DNA from: Verrucomicrobiales bacterium
GTDB lineage: Bacteria; Verrucomicrobiota; Verrucomicrobiia; Limisphaerales; CAIMTB01
Direction: 5' to 3'
Length of the DNA stretch: 64,000 nt
Assembly: GCA_016795425.1 (NCBI GenBank)
Contig: JAEUHG010000074.1
Location: forward strand, 1 to 64,000
The notes under the pieces were generated by a model. It was not told where the DNA came from. It searched no databases and worked only from the letters and a program-made list of their open reading frames with translations. Every line of letters starts with the position of its first letter. Position 1 is the stretch's first letter. The position numbers were made by a program, and so were the translations under genes. Shown one piece after another: positions 35,281 to 44,016 of this stretch.

Positions 35281-36557
35281 TGAAAGCGCGTGTGAAAGCT
35301 GTCGGTAACACCGTCGAGGTTCGATCGGTCGAGCCAGGTGCGGCCCCAGCCGAAGCCAAGTTTCCAGCGCCGTGTGGCCCACCAGTTCAACCCCAAATAC
35401 GTCTTGTCGAACTCGCCGCCATCCACTGTGCGATCGTCGAGATCGACATGTGAGAAGCGAGCCACCAATTCCGGAGCGCCCCAGCGCCCCTTGGGCATGA
35501 CGCGACGCGCGTAACCCACGGTTCGGTCGTAGGGCCGGGTCTCCCCCGTGATCACCCAGCTCGCGGTGAGGTAGTATCCGGAGAACTCTGGATCCCCCTC
35601 GTTTGGGGCGTGCGTCCAGGCGTATTGATACTCTGCCAGCAACGAGAACGGGCCCTGGTTCCACAGGGCCTCGAGTCCGAGGTGCCAGGCGTGATCGCCC
35701 TCGAGGTTGCCGCTATCGACATAATTGTCGGCGACATTGGATTCGGGACGGCCCTTGTAACGGAGGGTGTTTTCGTCGGCGCCGACGTAACGTCCGGCGA
35801 TGCCGAGGTGGAGGAAGCGGGTGCCCTCCGCTTCGTCCCAGGCGAGCGCCGTGAACCGTGCCGAGGCGTCGGTACCGCTGCTGTCGAGAGGATCTCCATT
35901 GACCCAGGCATCATTGTAGACGCCGACGGAGGCGGTGGCGCGCTGTCCTTCGCCGAAAACGTGCGAGAGGCGCGCGCCGACATTGCGCGAGACGAAGAAC
36001 GGGCTGAGGACACGTTCCTGGTGGGGAAGGTTGGCGGCGTCGCCCACCATTTCGTAGGCGAAGGTCTCCTTGGTCTTGCCGAAGGTGAGTTGGGTGGCGG
36101 GACCGGCAATGGGAAACGTGGCGGAGAGATCGGTGAGACTCCACAGATCCTCCGGTTCGCTTTCGAAGCCTTTGTACTCGGCGGCGACGAGGTAGGAGAC
36201 ACGGTATTCCCTGCCGATCGTGCCGCGGAGCATCAGGCGCGCAGCGCGAGCTTCCCATTGGTCCTTCTGCTTTCCGACCTGCGTGACGCTGGCGTCGTCC
36301 TGGAGGAACGCCGAGTAATCCGCGATCGCGACAATGCCCACCTTCAGCGTCAACCAGCGCTCCCGAACGGCGATTTGGTCGGCCAGCGATTGCGGGATGT
36401 CGGGCACCAGGTACGGCTCGGTCGGCGGCGGCAAGGGTTGGGCCTCGAATTCGCCCTTGGCGGGGGCGGGATCCGACTCGGCGGACTGCCCCTGGGCCCG
36501 GAGGCTTATCAGGGAAACAGTCACCGCGGCTTGCAGCGTTCGGCGGATGTCGGACAT
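35268..36557 (-). CDS. OprO/OprP-like porin
   Basis: The 429-residue product has a short, signal-like N terminus (TLQAAVTVSLISLRAQGQS), a proline-rich stretch with a helix, and a 16-strand-type barrel with many aromatic girdle residues. Marks of the phosphate-selective porin O/P family include LMLRGTIGREYRVSYLVAAE, QLTFGKTKETFAYEMVGD, PFFVSRNVGARLSH and GYYLTASWVITGETRPYDR. The C-terminal Tyr (FQWVY) is a permissive outer-membrane insertion residue. OprP/OprO bind phosphate or polyphosphate; a charged substrate is therefore likely, but selectivity cannot be read from the sequence. It precedes the HAD phosphatase gene with a 13-base overlap and follows the sulfatase gene by 91 bases. Confidence 0.9.
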   Translation of the reverse strand: MSDIRRTLQAAVTVSLISLRAQGQSAESDPAPAKGEFEAQPLPPPTEPYLVPDIPQSLADQIAVRERWLTLKVGIVAIADYSAFLQDDASVTQVGKQKDQWEARAARLMLRGTIGREYRVSYLVAAEYKGFESEPEDLWSLTDLSATFPIAGPATQLTFGKTKETFAYEMVGDAANLPHQERVLSPFFVSRNVGARLSHVFGEGQRATASVGVYNDAWVNGDPLDSSGTDASARFTALAWDEAEGTRFLHLGIAGRYVGADENTLRYKGRPESNVADNYVDSGNLEGDHAWHLGLEALWNQGPFSLLAEYQYAWTHAPNEGDPEFSGYYLTASWVITGETRPYDRTVGYARRVMPKGRWGAPELVARFSHVDLDDRTVDGGEFDKTYLGLNWWATRRWKLGFGWGRTWLDRSNLDGVTDSFHTRFQWVY

Positions 36558-36592
36558 GAAGCGGTCTCAGGATGGAACCGACCGGTGATCCC

Positions 36593-36612
36593 CTCTCCCA
36601 GGAGCGGGAGAG
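36593..36612. repeat. Short inverted repeat between porin and sulfatase genes
   Basis: The arms CTCTCCC and GGGAGAG pair perfectly around AGGAGC. It sits 36 bases upstream of the porin start and downstream of the sulfatase stop. There is no U tract on the minus strand beyond it. It may be an attenuation point, a repeat-family remnant or chance. Confidence 0.35.
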
Positions 36613-36648
36613 AGGACCCGAGGACTGGCGGTGCCGGCCAGGTTGAAA

Positions 36649-38199
36649 CTACTGCTTCGATCCCGAGGTCACCGCTTCCATGACGCGTTCGAGGTTGAAG
36701 CTTCCGGGCTTCTGCCGGGGCGGGAATTCGCGGAAGCTTTGCAGCCATTGTCCGATGCCGGCGGCGGCCGGGGCGATCATGAACATGTGGTCGAGGTACC
36801 AGCGTTGATAACCGATGGCATGCTCGGCCTCGGCGCGTTCAAACGGGTCCATGCGCAGGTTGGTGATGAGCGGGGCGCGCAGGGTGACGAAGGGCCGCTG
36901 CCACACTTCGAGTCCTTCGCCCTCCTGCTTGAGGAAGGTGATCTTCCAGTTGCCGTAGCGCAGGGCGGCGACACTGCCATCGTCGGTCCAGTAGATGAAG
37001 TCCTTGCGGGGGAAGGGCGCCTCTCCGCGCAGGGCGGGTCCCAGGTCGTAGCCATCGAGGTGCACTTTGTAGGTGCGATCTCCGATGGTGCGGCCCTTGA
37101 GCAGGTCTTCCTTCACCGACTTGTCGCCGGCGGCGGCGAGGAAGGTGGTGAGCATGTCTTCGTGGGCGCAGATGTCATTGATGACGGTGCCGGGTTGAAT
37201 GACACCGGGCCAGCGGATGAGACAGGGAACCCGGTAGCCGCCTTCCCATTGGGTGTTCTTCTCGCCGCGGAACATCGTGGTGCCACCGTCGGGCCAGGTG
37301 AAGGTCTCCGCGCCGTTGTCGGTGGAGTACATCACGATGGTGTTCTCCTCCAGGCCGAGTTCCTTCAGCTTGTCGAGGACTTGTCCCACGTGACCGTCGT
37401 GCTCGACCATGCCGTCAGCGTAGACGCCGAGTCCGGTCTTCCCCTCCGATTCCTTCTTGAGATGGGTGAAGATGTGCATGCGGGTGGAGTTCCACCACAG
37501 GAAGAAGGGTTTGTCGGCCTTCTTGGCGCGGTCGAGGAAGTCCAGAGCCTTGACGGTGACTTCTTCATCCACCGTTTCCATGCGCTTGCGGGTGAGAGGG
37601 CCGGTATCGGTGATGCGGCCGTCGGCGAAGCTGTGAATCACACCGCGCGGACCGAACTGCTTCTTGAAGGCGGGATCCTTGGGGTAGTCGGGATTCTCCG
37701 GTTCCTCCTCGGCGTTGAGGTGGTAGAGGTTACCGAAGAACTCGTCGAATCCGTGGGCGGTGGGGAGCATGTCATCGCGATCCCCGAGGTGGTTTTTGCC
37801 GAATTGCCCGGTCGCGTAGCCTTGGGCCTTGAGCAAGGTGGCGATGGTGGGGTCCTCCTTCTTCATTCCCTCGGGCGCGCCCGGCAAGCCGACCTTGGTC
37901 AGCCCGCTGCGAATGGGTGATTGCCCGGTGATGAAGGCGGCGCGCCCGGCGGTGCAGCTTTGCTGTCCGTACCAATCGGTGAACAGCGCACCTTGTTTGG
38001 CCAGGCGGTCGATATTGGGCGTTTTATAGCCCATCATGCCGCGGTTGTAGGCGCTGATGTTGAACTGGCCGATGTCATCGCCCCAGATGACCACAATATT
38101 GGGCTTCTTGGCGGCCGCCTGGGAGGAGGGACCGGAACCGAGGAATGCCAGGCCGGCGGCCACCAGCGATAGCAGGTGGCGGATTCGATTCGAGTTCAT
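36649..38199 (-). CDS. Exported arylsulfatase (Cys-type)
   Basis: The 516-residue product has a signal peptide (HLLSLVAAGLAFLGSGPSS). The sulfatase signature is C82-T-A-G-R86 in SCTAGRAAFITG, in which Cys82 would be converted to formylglycine; the usual Pro of CxPxR is Ala, a known variant. The N-terminal metal site is IWGDDIGQFN, and the further ligand stretch is STDNGAETFTWPDGG. The enzyme would cleave sulfate esters in the periplasm. No formylglycine-generating enzyme or anSME gene is in the window, so maturation depends on a gene elsewhere. The start overlaps the stop of the upstream response regulator gene as ATGA, so its translation is coupled to a regulator. It precedes the OprP-like porin gene. 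Confidence 0.95.
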   Translation of the reverse strand: MNSNRIRHLLSLVAAGLAFLGSGPSSQAAAKKPNIVVIWGDDIGQFNISAYNRGMMGYKTPNIDRLAKQGALFTDWYGQQSCTAGRAAFITGQSPIRSGLTKVGLPGAPEGMKKEDPTIATLLKAQGYATGQFGKNHLGDRDDMLPTAHGFDEFFGNLYHLNAEEEPENPDYPKDPAFKKQFGPRGVIHSFADGRITDTGPLTRKRMETVDEEVTVKALDFLDRAKKADKPFFLWWNSTRMHIFTHLKKESEGKTGLGVYADGMVEHDGHVGQVLDKLKELGLEENTIVMYSTDNGAETFTWPDGGTTMFRGEKNTQWEGGYRVPCLIRWPGVIQPGTVINDICAHEDMLTTFLAAAGDKSVKEDLLKGRTIGDRTYKVHLDGYDLGPALRGEAPFPRKDFIYWTDDGSVAALRYGNWKITFLKQEGEGLEVWQRPFVTLRAPLITNLRMDPFERAEAEHAIGYQRWYLDHMFMIAPAAAGIGQWLQSFREFPPRQKPGSFNLERVMEAVTSGSKQ

Positions 38200-38636
38200 G
38201 GATTTGGGTGTTGCTGTTGAGTCACCGAGGGTGTTGGGAGTCCAGTCGATCGCGGCGGTCGGGGAAAATTGGTCAGCGCCAAAGCGATGGCATCGAGGAG
38301 GGTCTCGTCATTCATAGGTTTTCGCAGGTACGCCGCTGGTTGGGCCGCCATGGCGCGTGCGCGCGTCTCCGGCAGGTCGTGTCCGGTGATGACGATCACC
38401 GGCGGGGGATCCTGGAGATCATTGAGCCTCGTCTGGACGGCGAAGCCGTCAACGACCGGCATGTGGAGATCAAGCACCACGCAGTCCGGCTGCAGGGCCG
38501 GGTAGGCGTTGAGGAACGCATCGCCGGTGGGATACGACTCCACCTCCATTCCGGCGGATCGAAGCAGCCGGCTCAACGCCTTCCGTATGGATGCCTCGTC
38601 ATCGACGACGGCGATCAATGGCCTCGATCCGGTCAT
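38196..38636 (-). CDS. Single-domain response regulator (REC only)
   Basis: This 146-residue protein is one receiver domain with no DNA-binding output. Acidic pocket residues are in VVDDEAS, the phosphoacceptor is D56 in VLDLHMP, the switch residue is the Thr in VITGHD and the lysine is K106 in YLRKP. A 25-residue low-complexity tail follows. It could be a phosphate sink or a shuttle between the large kinase and FixJ-like regulator upstream. The stop overlaps the sulfatase start as ATGA. It lies 52 bases downstream of the FixJ-like gene. Its first 110 residues are strikingly similar in spacing to that gene's receiver domain, with D56 and K106 at the same positions in both, which suggests duplication. 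Confidence 0.93.
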   Translation of the reverse strand: MTGSRPLIAVVDDEASIRKALSRLLRSAGMEVESYPTGDAFLNAYPALQPDCVVLDLHMPVVDGFAVQTRLNDLQDPPPVIVITGHDLPETRARAMAAQPAAYLRKPMNDETLLDAIALALTNFPRPPRSTGLPTPSVTQQQHPNP

Positions 38637-38688
38637 GTTCCCTGCCGGTATAAACGGCGGAGGGTGGGCGCGGCTATTGGACCTTGGT

Positions 38689-39363
38689 TCAATGCACTGC
38701 GGACCGGGGCGCAGGGGAGGCGGGCGGTTCGGAACGGGACGGGAGATCGAGGCCGAGGCCGAGGCGTTCGGCGATGCGGGCGAGTTCGGCGACTGACTGG
38801 ACCTTCATCTTTTCCATGACACGGGCGCGATGGACCTTGACGGTCTGCTCCACGGTGCCGAGTTCGGCGGCGATTTGCTTGTTGAGGCGGCCGGCCACCA
38901 CGTGATGGAACACTTCCTGTTCCCGGCAGGTCAGGGAATCGACGCGGGCACGAAGTTCCTCCCTTTCCGCGAGTCCCTGGAGGTCGCGGCGGCTGCGTTC
39001 GAGAGCGGAATGGATGGCCCCCAGCAGGTGGGCGTCGCTGACAGGTTTGGTGAGGAAGTCGATGGCGCCGCGCTTCATGGCCTGGACGCTGGTGGGCACG
39101 TCGCCATTGCCGGAAAGGAAGATAATGGGAAGCAGGCACCCCTTGTGGTGGAGCGCCGCTTGCAGTTCCAGGCCGTTCAATCCGGGCATGGTGTAGTCGA
39201 GGACCAGGCAGCCGGCGCGGCGTGGTTCGACATGGGCAAGGAACGCTTCGGGACAGGAAAAGGCAACGGCTTGAAGACCGGCAGAACGCAATAGCCGCGA
39301 CAGGCCCTTCAAGACGCCAGGGTCATCATCGACAAGATAGATGGTCTGGGGGGCGGAGGACAT
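38689..39363 (-). CDS. FixJ-type response regulator (REC + LuxR HTH)
   Basis: The 224-residue protein has a receiver domain (about 5-125) with D56 in LVLDYTMPG and K106 in LTKPVSD, and a LuxR-type helix-turn-helix at about 140-205 (LTCREQEVFHHVVAG, LNKQIAAELGTVEQTVKVHR). It would activate or repress transcription when phosphorylated, probably by the large kinase encoded upstream. Within this leftward set it is the only clear DNA-binding regulator and so is the best candidate for control of the sulfatase, porin and phosphatase genes. A Pro/Ser-rich tail follows the HTH. Binding sites were not found by eye. Confidence 0.95.
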   Translation of the reverse strand: MSSAPQTIYLVDDDPGVLKGLSRLLRSAGLQAVAFSCPEAFLAHVEPRRAGCLVLDYTMPGLNGLELQAALHHKGCLLPIIFLSGNGDVPTSVQAMKRGAIDFLTKPVSDAHLLGAIHSALERSRRDLQGLAEREELRARVDSLTCREQEVFHHVVAGRLNKQIAAELGTVEQTVKVHRARVMEKMKVQSVAELARIAERLGLGLDLPSRSEPPASPAPRSAVH

Positions 39364-39488
39364 GAGATCAGCGTCCAGTGGTTCGGAAACAAGGCATTAA
39401 TGGCGTCGGGACTGGGTGCGCAGGACGGTGGGAGAATGCGCCAGGCAAGGATCTTTTGGAAGCGTTGGGAAAGACTTTTGCCATGGAG

Positions 39489-39540
39489 CACCGAGACACG
39501 GAGTGGAAGAAGTCGTGCCATTCCTCTCTGTGCCTCGGTG
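39489..39540. repeat. Imperfect 15-base inverted repeat, intergenic
   Basis: The left arm is CACCGAGACACGGAG (39489-39503) and the right arm (39526-39540) is its reverse complement with two mismatches. It lies between the kinase stop and the FixJ-like start. The wording resembles the short palindromic intergenic repeats often seen in Verrucomicrobiota and Planctomycetota, but I cannot show a second copy in the window. Confidence 0.6.
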
Positions 39541-39552
39541 GTGAAAGAAGGG

Positions 39553-42500
39553 TCATGAGAATGCTGGGGCAGGCTTCGTCGAACGATTCACCACCGCAGG
39601 CAGCATCAAATGAAAGACGGCGCCACCTCCGGGGCGATGGGTGGCCCAGAGCCGGCCTTGATGCGCCGCGACGATGGTGCGGCATACCGACAATCCCAGG
39701 CCCATGCCGCTCGCTTTGGTGGTGTAAAACGGGGCGAAGACCTGTTCCAGCTTGTCCTCGGGAATCCCCGGGCCGCAATCGGCGACCGAAAGGTGGAGCG
39801 CACCTTCCTCCGCCACGGCGGTGCTGACAACGAATCGGCGCTGGGGCCGGGCCAGGGTCGACATCGCTTCGCAGGCATTGAGAATGAGATTCAGCAAGAC
39901 CTGTTGAAGTTGAACGCGATCGCCCAGCACCGCAGGGGGGGACGGGGTGAGTTGGACGTCGGCGGAGATGCCTTGGTTGAGCAGGTCATTGCGGACGAGG
40001 CGAAGCACCTCCTGGACGATGAGATTGGGATCCAGTTCGTGGTGTTGTTCCTCCCCCTTTTTCAGCAGACCGCGGAGGCGACGGATGATCTCACCGGCCC
40101 GCTGATCCTCCTCGACGATGTCCGCGAGGATGTCGCGCAGTTCCCTGAGGTCGGGATTGGGCTGGGCCAGGTAGCGTTGGGCGGCCTGGGCATTGCTGAG
40201 AATGGAGGTGAGGGGCTGGTTGAGTTCGTGGGCCAGGGAGCCGGAGAGTTCGCCAAGTACGGTGACCCGAGACATGTGGGCCAATTCGTTGCGTTGTCGC
40301 GAAAGAACCTCCTCGGTGCGCTTGCGCTCGGCCATCTCCCGCTGCAACCGCTCCATCTCGGCCAATTCGAGTCGCCGACGCGCTCGCGAGCGCCAGGAGA
40401 CGGCGCCTGCCCCGGCCGCCGCCAGCAAGCCTCCGAACGCCACGCGAAAGGTCCGGGTTTGCCAGTAGTAAGGCAGGACGGTGAAGGCGACGGCGGCGCC
40501 GGCCTCGTTCCAGATCCCATCGTTGTTGGCCGCTCGAACATGGAAGGTATAATCACCCGGCGGCAGTTGCTCGAATCGGGCGACCCTTCGACTGCCGATG
40601 TCCTCCCATTGTCGGGTGAGGCCTTCCAGGCGAGTCTGGAACCGCAGTTGTTCCGGCGCGCTGAAGCTGGGGGCGGCGTAGCTGATCTCGATACCGTAGC
40701 AGCCGGGCGGCAGTTCGAGGCGTTCGGGCAAGGGGGCCGGAAACTGGACTGCCTTGGATGTCGTCCCGGATCCGGGCAGGTCCGCGCGAACCTCGGTGGC
40801 ACTCCGCCGCGCCGGATGGAACTCGAGCATGAGGATCTGAACGGGGGGAGGAATGGGATTGGGTTGCACCTCGGCGGGGTGAACCAAGGCAATGCCTCGC
40901 TGGGTGGCGAACCAAAGGTTGCCCCGGGCATCGCGCAAACAGGATGGCTGGCTCGATGAACCTTCGACACTCGGCAAGCCGTCCTGTCGATCGATGAGAA
41001 TGACCTCCAACCTCCGGGTGCGCCCGTCCGCAGTGGCGTGCAGGTCCGCGCGTGCCGCGCGCACGATGCCGCGCAGCGAAGGCATCCAAAGGAAGCCCAG
41101 TCCATCGTCCAGAATCGCGTGAACCGAAGCCACCGGGTATCCCTGGGAAGGTCCGAGCTTGTCCACCTGCCCGTCGCGCCATCGCCACAGGCCTTCCGAG
41201 CGCGTTCCCAGCCAGAGAGTGCCGTCCGGTTCGGGAAGCAGGCACAGCACTCCGGGAATCGGGGTGCCGTCCGCCGCGCGAACTTCCACGAATCGCCCCT
41301 GTTCGAACCGAAAGAGTCCTTTGTCGAGGGCCAGCCATAGTCGGTGTTGCGGATCCTCGGCGAACACGATGGTGTCGCTGGACGGCAGCCCTTCGTCGGC
41401 CCCAAAGGTCCGAAAGTCCTCGCCATCGAAGCGAAGCGCGCCCTGGTTGCCGGCAAACCACACATGGCCCTGGCTCGTCTCGAAGATCGAGCGCAGGTAG
41501 ACGTCCCGGCTCCAGGGAATCGGTACCTTTTCGAAGGTGTCGCCGGATCGGCGCCACCAAAGGCCGTCCTTTTCGCCGTACCAAACCCGTCCCTGGCGAT
41601 CCTCGACGACGGACAATCCGGAAGTATTCGCCGACGGCGTTTGGATAAGGTGGATGCGATGAATCTGGTTGGAAGTGAATCGGAAGAGCCCGAGTTCCGA
41701 GTTGGCGACCCATAGACCCCCTTCCTTGGCGGCCGACAGGGCTCGCGAATGGCGGTCGGCGAGCACGGTGCCTTGGGTGACATCCACGGCGCGCCGCGGT
41801 CGGAATCGGTTGAGCCCGCCACCGGAAGTGCCGATCCAAAGATTTCCTTCGCGATCCTCGACCACCGTGCGGACGCCCCGGGCCTTGAGGCCGGTGGAGT
41901 TGTCCCAGCGCCGCAACGTACCGTCAGGTGACCAACGGAAAAGGCCGCTGTCGAAACTGCAGAACCAGATATTGGAGTGGGCATCTTCCGTCATCGACCA
42001 CACGCCACCGAGGCTCACCGGCAAGGTGCGGGTCCGCACTTTCTCTCTCCCTCGAAACTCCAGGACTTCGCGACCGAGTTGGACCCAGACGCCGCCATTT
42101 TGGGATGCCGCACAACTCACCTCGGGGCGCGTGAGGTTCTTGGGCAGGTCGTGGACCGACGTCCACTGGCCGTGCTCGAGGAATCCGACGAACTGGTTTT
42201 GCACGACCCAGGTGCGGCCCTCTTTGTCCACCGCGCCAAAATAACCCCGGTCGTTCTCGCCCGGTGGAGGTGGGAGGCTGCGCACTCCGGTACCGAAGGA
42301 TTCAAGAACGTGGCCGTCGAACGTCGTGAAGACGACCTCGCCGTCGGGGCGGTCGGCGAACGTGCGCACGAACGTGCCGGCCCAGCCCTCGTTGGTTCCA
42401 CACGCGCGCCAGCCCGTGGACTCGAGAACGCACATTCCGTTCGCTGTGCTGACCCAGAGTCGTCCCCGCCGATCCGTGTGCAGGTTGATGATGGATGATC

Positions 42501-42780
42501 CCAGGAGTTCGGGGGTGTTCCTGGAATCGAGCACCTTGAATTCCAGCCCGTCGAAACGGACCAGCCCATTCCAGGTTCCAAACCAAAGGAAACCGTCGTT
42601 TCCAAAGGCGATGGCGTTGGCGGAGTTTTCCGGGAGTCCGTCCTCGGCTTCCCAGGTGTCGATGAGGTACTCCGGATCGGCACGAAAGGTCGAACGGGCG
42701 GACTGCGCTGCGAACGGAGCGAGGCAGACCCCGAGGATCGACAAGAGCCAAAGAAGCCGAAGGGACCGGGCCTCAAGCAT
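39553..42780 (-). CDS. Two-component regulator-propeller sensor histidine kinase
   Basis: The 1075-residue protein starts with a signal anchor (RLLWLLSILGVCLAPFAAQSA). Periplasmic two-component propeller repeats follow over about 30-650; clear copies are DGFLWFGTWNGLVRFDG, RRGRLWVSTANGM, REGNLWIGTSGGGLNRF, QGRVWYGEKDGLWW, QGHVWFAGNQGALRF, DGTLWLGTRSEGLWRW and RGNLWFATQRGIALV. A Y_Y_Y domain (about 655-770) precedes one membrane helix, a coiled coil and the kinase core with H851 in LAHELNQPL. The HATPase domain has NLILNACEAMS, DCGPGIPED and GMGLGLSVC. Such kinases often sense sugars or polymer fragments in the periplasm. It has no receiver domain and is not a hybrid sensor, and probably acts on the FixJ-like regulator downstream. 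The start at 42780 puts the anchor at the N terminus. Confidence 0.95.
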   Translation of the reverse strand: MLEARSLRLLWLLSILGVCLAPFAAQSARSTFRADPEYLIDTWEAEDGLPENSANAIAFGNDGFLWFGTWNGLVRFDGLEFKVLDSRNTPELLGSSIINLHTDRRGRLWVSTANGMCVLESTGWRACGTNEGWAGTFVRTFADRPDGEVVFTTFDGHVLESFGTGVRSLPPPPGENDRGYFGAVDKEGRTWVVQNQFVGFLEHGQWTSVHDLPKNLTRPEVSCAASQNGGVWVQLGREVLEFRGREKVRTRTLPVSLGGVWSMTEDAHSNIWFCSFDSGLFRWSPDGTLRRWDNSTGLKARGVRTVVEDREGNLWIGTSGGGLNRFRPRRAVDVTQGTVLADRHSRALSAAKEGGLWVANSELGLFRFTSNQIHRIHLIQTPSANTSGLSVVEDRQGRVWYGEKDGLWWRRSGDTFEKVPIPWSRDVYLRSIFETSQGHVWFAGNQGALRFDGEDFRTFGADEGLPSSDTIVFAEDPQHRLWLALDKGLFRFEQGRFVEVRAADGTPIPGVLCLLPEPDGTLWLGTRSEGLWRWRDGQVDKLGPSQGYPVASVHAILDDGLGFLWMPSLRGIVRAARADLHATADGRTRRLEVILIDRQDGLPSVEGSSSQPSCLRDARGNLWFATQRGIALVHPAEVQPNPIPPPVQILMLEFHPARRSATEVRADLPGSGTTSKAVQFPAPLPERLELPPGCYGIEISYAAPSFSAPEQLRFQTRLEGLTRQWEDIGSRRVARFEQLPPGDYTFHVRAANNDGIWNEAGAAVAFTVLPYYWQTRTFRVAFGGLLAAAGAGAVSWRSRARRRLELAEMERLQREMAERKRTEEVLSRQRNELAHMSRVTVLGELSGSLAHELNQPLTSILSNAQAAQRYLAQPNPDLRELRDILADIVEEDQRAGEIIRRLRGLLKKGEEQHHELDPNLIVQEVLRLVRNDLLNQGISADVQLTPSPPAVLGDRVQLQQVLLNLILNACEAMSTLARPQRRFVVSTAVAEEGALHLSVADCGPGIPEDKLEQVFAPFYTTKASGMGLGLSVCRTIVAAHQGRLWATHRPGGGAVFHLMLPAVVNRSTKPAPAFS

Positions 42781-42911
42781 TTCCGCTCTATCGTAGGAAC
42801 CGGCGCCGATAAGGCGAGCCTCGCTTTTCGGCGACCCTGAACTTGGCGATGGGGCCAGGGATGACGCACCATCGCCGCCACGGAATTCAATCACCCCAGA
42901 TTTCGCGTCCC

Positions 42912-43991
42912 ATGAACGTCCCTTTGAAGTCGAACTGCAAATACTCCCTCATCGTACCCACCAGCATGGGCATCCGCATCACGCCGCAGAACGGCCAGCC
43001 GGTCCATTGCGGCGGCACCTTCACCATGCAGGTCACCAGTGCCGAATCGAACGTCGCCAGCATCGCCTCGTTCCTCGGTCTTCCGGTGAAAGTTCTCACG
43101 GCATTCGTGAAGGGCAGCCCGATCGCCCAGTTGATCAAAGACAACTTGCGCAGCCGGCACATGGATTACGAGGGCATCGAAGTGCCGCAAGGCGGTCCCT
43201 GGGGGTACCGGCACCAGTTCAACATCGCCGACAGCGGTTTTGGTTCCCGTGGACCCCGGGTATGGAACGATCGTGCCGGCGAAGTGGGGCGGTTGCTGAA
43301 GGTCGAGGACTTCGATCTCGACCGGATCTTTGGCAAGGAAGGCGTGCAGATGATCCATCTCTCCGGGTTGGTCGGAGCGCTGTCACCCGAGGCGGGCCGG
43401 TTTTGCCTGGAACTTGCGCGGGCCGCGAAGAAGCACGGCACCCGGATTTCCTTCGACTTGAACTATCGCGCGTCGTTTTGGAAAGGGCGCGAGAAGGAGT
43501 TGTCGGCGATCTTCGCCGAGATCGCGAGTGTCGCGGACGTGCTGGTGGGCAACGAGGAGGATTTTCAGCTCTGTCTCGGGCTACAGGGACCCGAGAGCGG
43601 TGGCAAGGGATTGCGTGGCGAGATCGACGGGTTCAAAGGCATGATCGAGCGCGCCAGGAGGGCGTATCCCAATGCCTCCACCTTCGCGACCACCCTGCGC
43701 GAGGTGGTGGACACCAATCGCCATCTCTGGGGCGCCATCATGTCGGTCGGTGACCAGTGGCATGTGGTCGAACCCCGCGAGATCACGGTGCTCGACCGTA
43801 TCGGTGGCGGAGACGGGTTCGTCGGAGGCGTGCTCTACGCCATTCTCAAGGGCTGGGAATCGGAGAAATGGATTCAGTTCGGGTGGGCGTGCGGCGCCTT
43901 GGCAACCACCTTGATGACCGATTACGCGCAGCCTGCTGATGAAGAGCAGGTCTGGAGTATCTGGAAGGGGAATGCTCGCGTGGTGCGGTAG
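42912..43991 (+). CDS. PfkB/ribokinase-family sugar kinase
   Basis: The 359-residue product fits the PfkB family. The C-terminal signature shows GGGDGFVGGVLYAIL in place of the common GAGDxF, with the catalytic Asp kept, and the N-terminal region has FTMQVTSAESNVASIASFLG with a sugar-binding pattern. DLNYRASFW and NEEDFQLCLG are typical of 2-keto-3-deoxygluconate or similar kinases (DxNxR and NxEE). The best guess is a 2-keto-3-deoxysugar or ketose kinase, but the substrate cannot be fixed from sequence. It is divergent from the sensor kinase gene across 131 bases. The start at 42912 (MNVPLKSN) is favoured over an upstream in-frame ATG at 42843 that falls inside the divergent region. Confidence 0.88.
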   Translation: MNVPLKSNCKYSLIVPTSMGIRITPQNGQPVHCGGTFTMQVTSAESNVASIASFLGLPVKVLTAFVKGSPIAQLIKDNLRSRHMDYEGIEVPQGGPWGYRHQFNIADSGFGSRGPRVWNDRAGEVGRLLKVEDFDLDRIFGKEGVQMIHLSGLVGALSPEAGRFCLELARAAKKHGTRISFDLNYRASFWKGREKELSAIFAEIASVADVLVGNEEDFQLCLGLQGPESGGKGLRGEIDGFKGMIERARRAYPNASTFATTLREVVDTNRHLWGAIMSVGDQWHVVEPREITVLDRIGGGDGFVGGVLYAILKGWESEKWIQFGWACGALATTLMTDYAQPADEEQVWSIWKGNARVVR

Positions 43992-44016
43992 GAGGAGCGC
44001 TGATTCTGGATTTAGC

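Noticed and set aside
36631-37920. 429-residue + strand frame opposite the first sulfatase
   Set aside because: The sulfatase signature and metal ligands are on the - strand.
42780-42912. Upstream start at 42843 for the PfkB kinase and at 42894 for the sensor kinase
   Set aside because: Both would make the divergent genes overlap head-to-head and neither extension has conserved-looking content; the shorter starts begin at the domain or the signal anchor.
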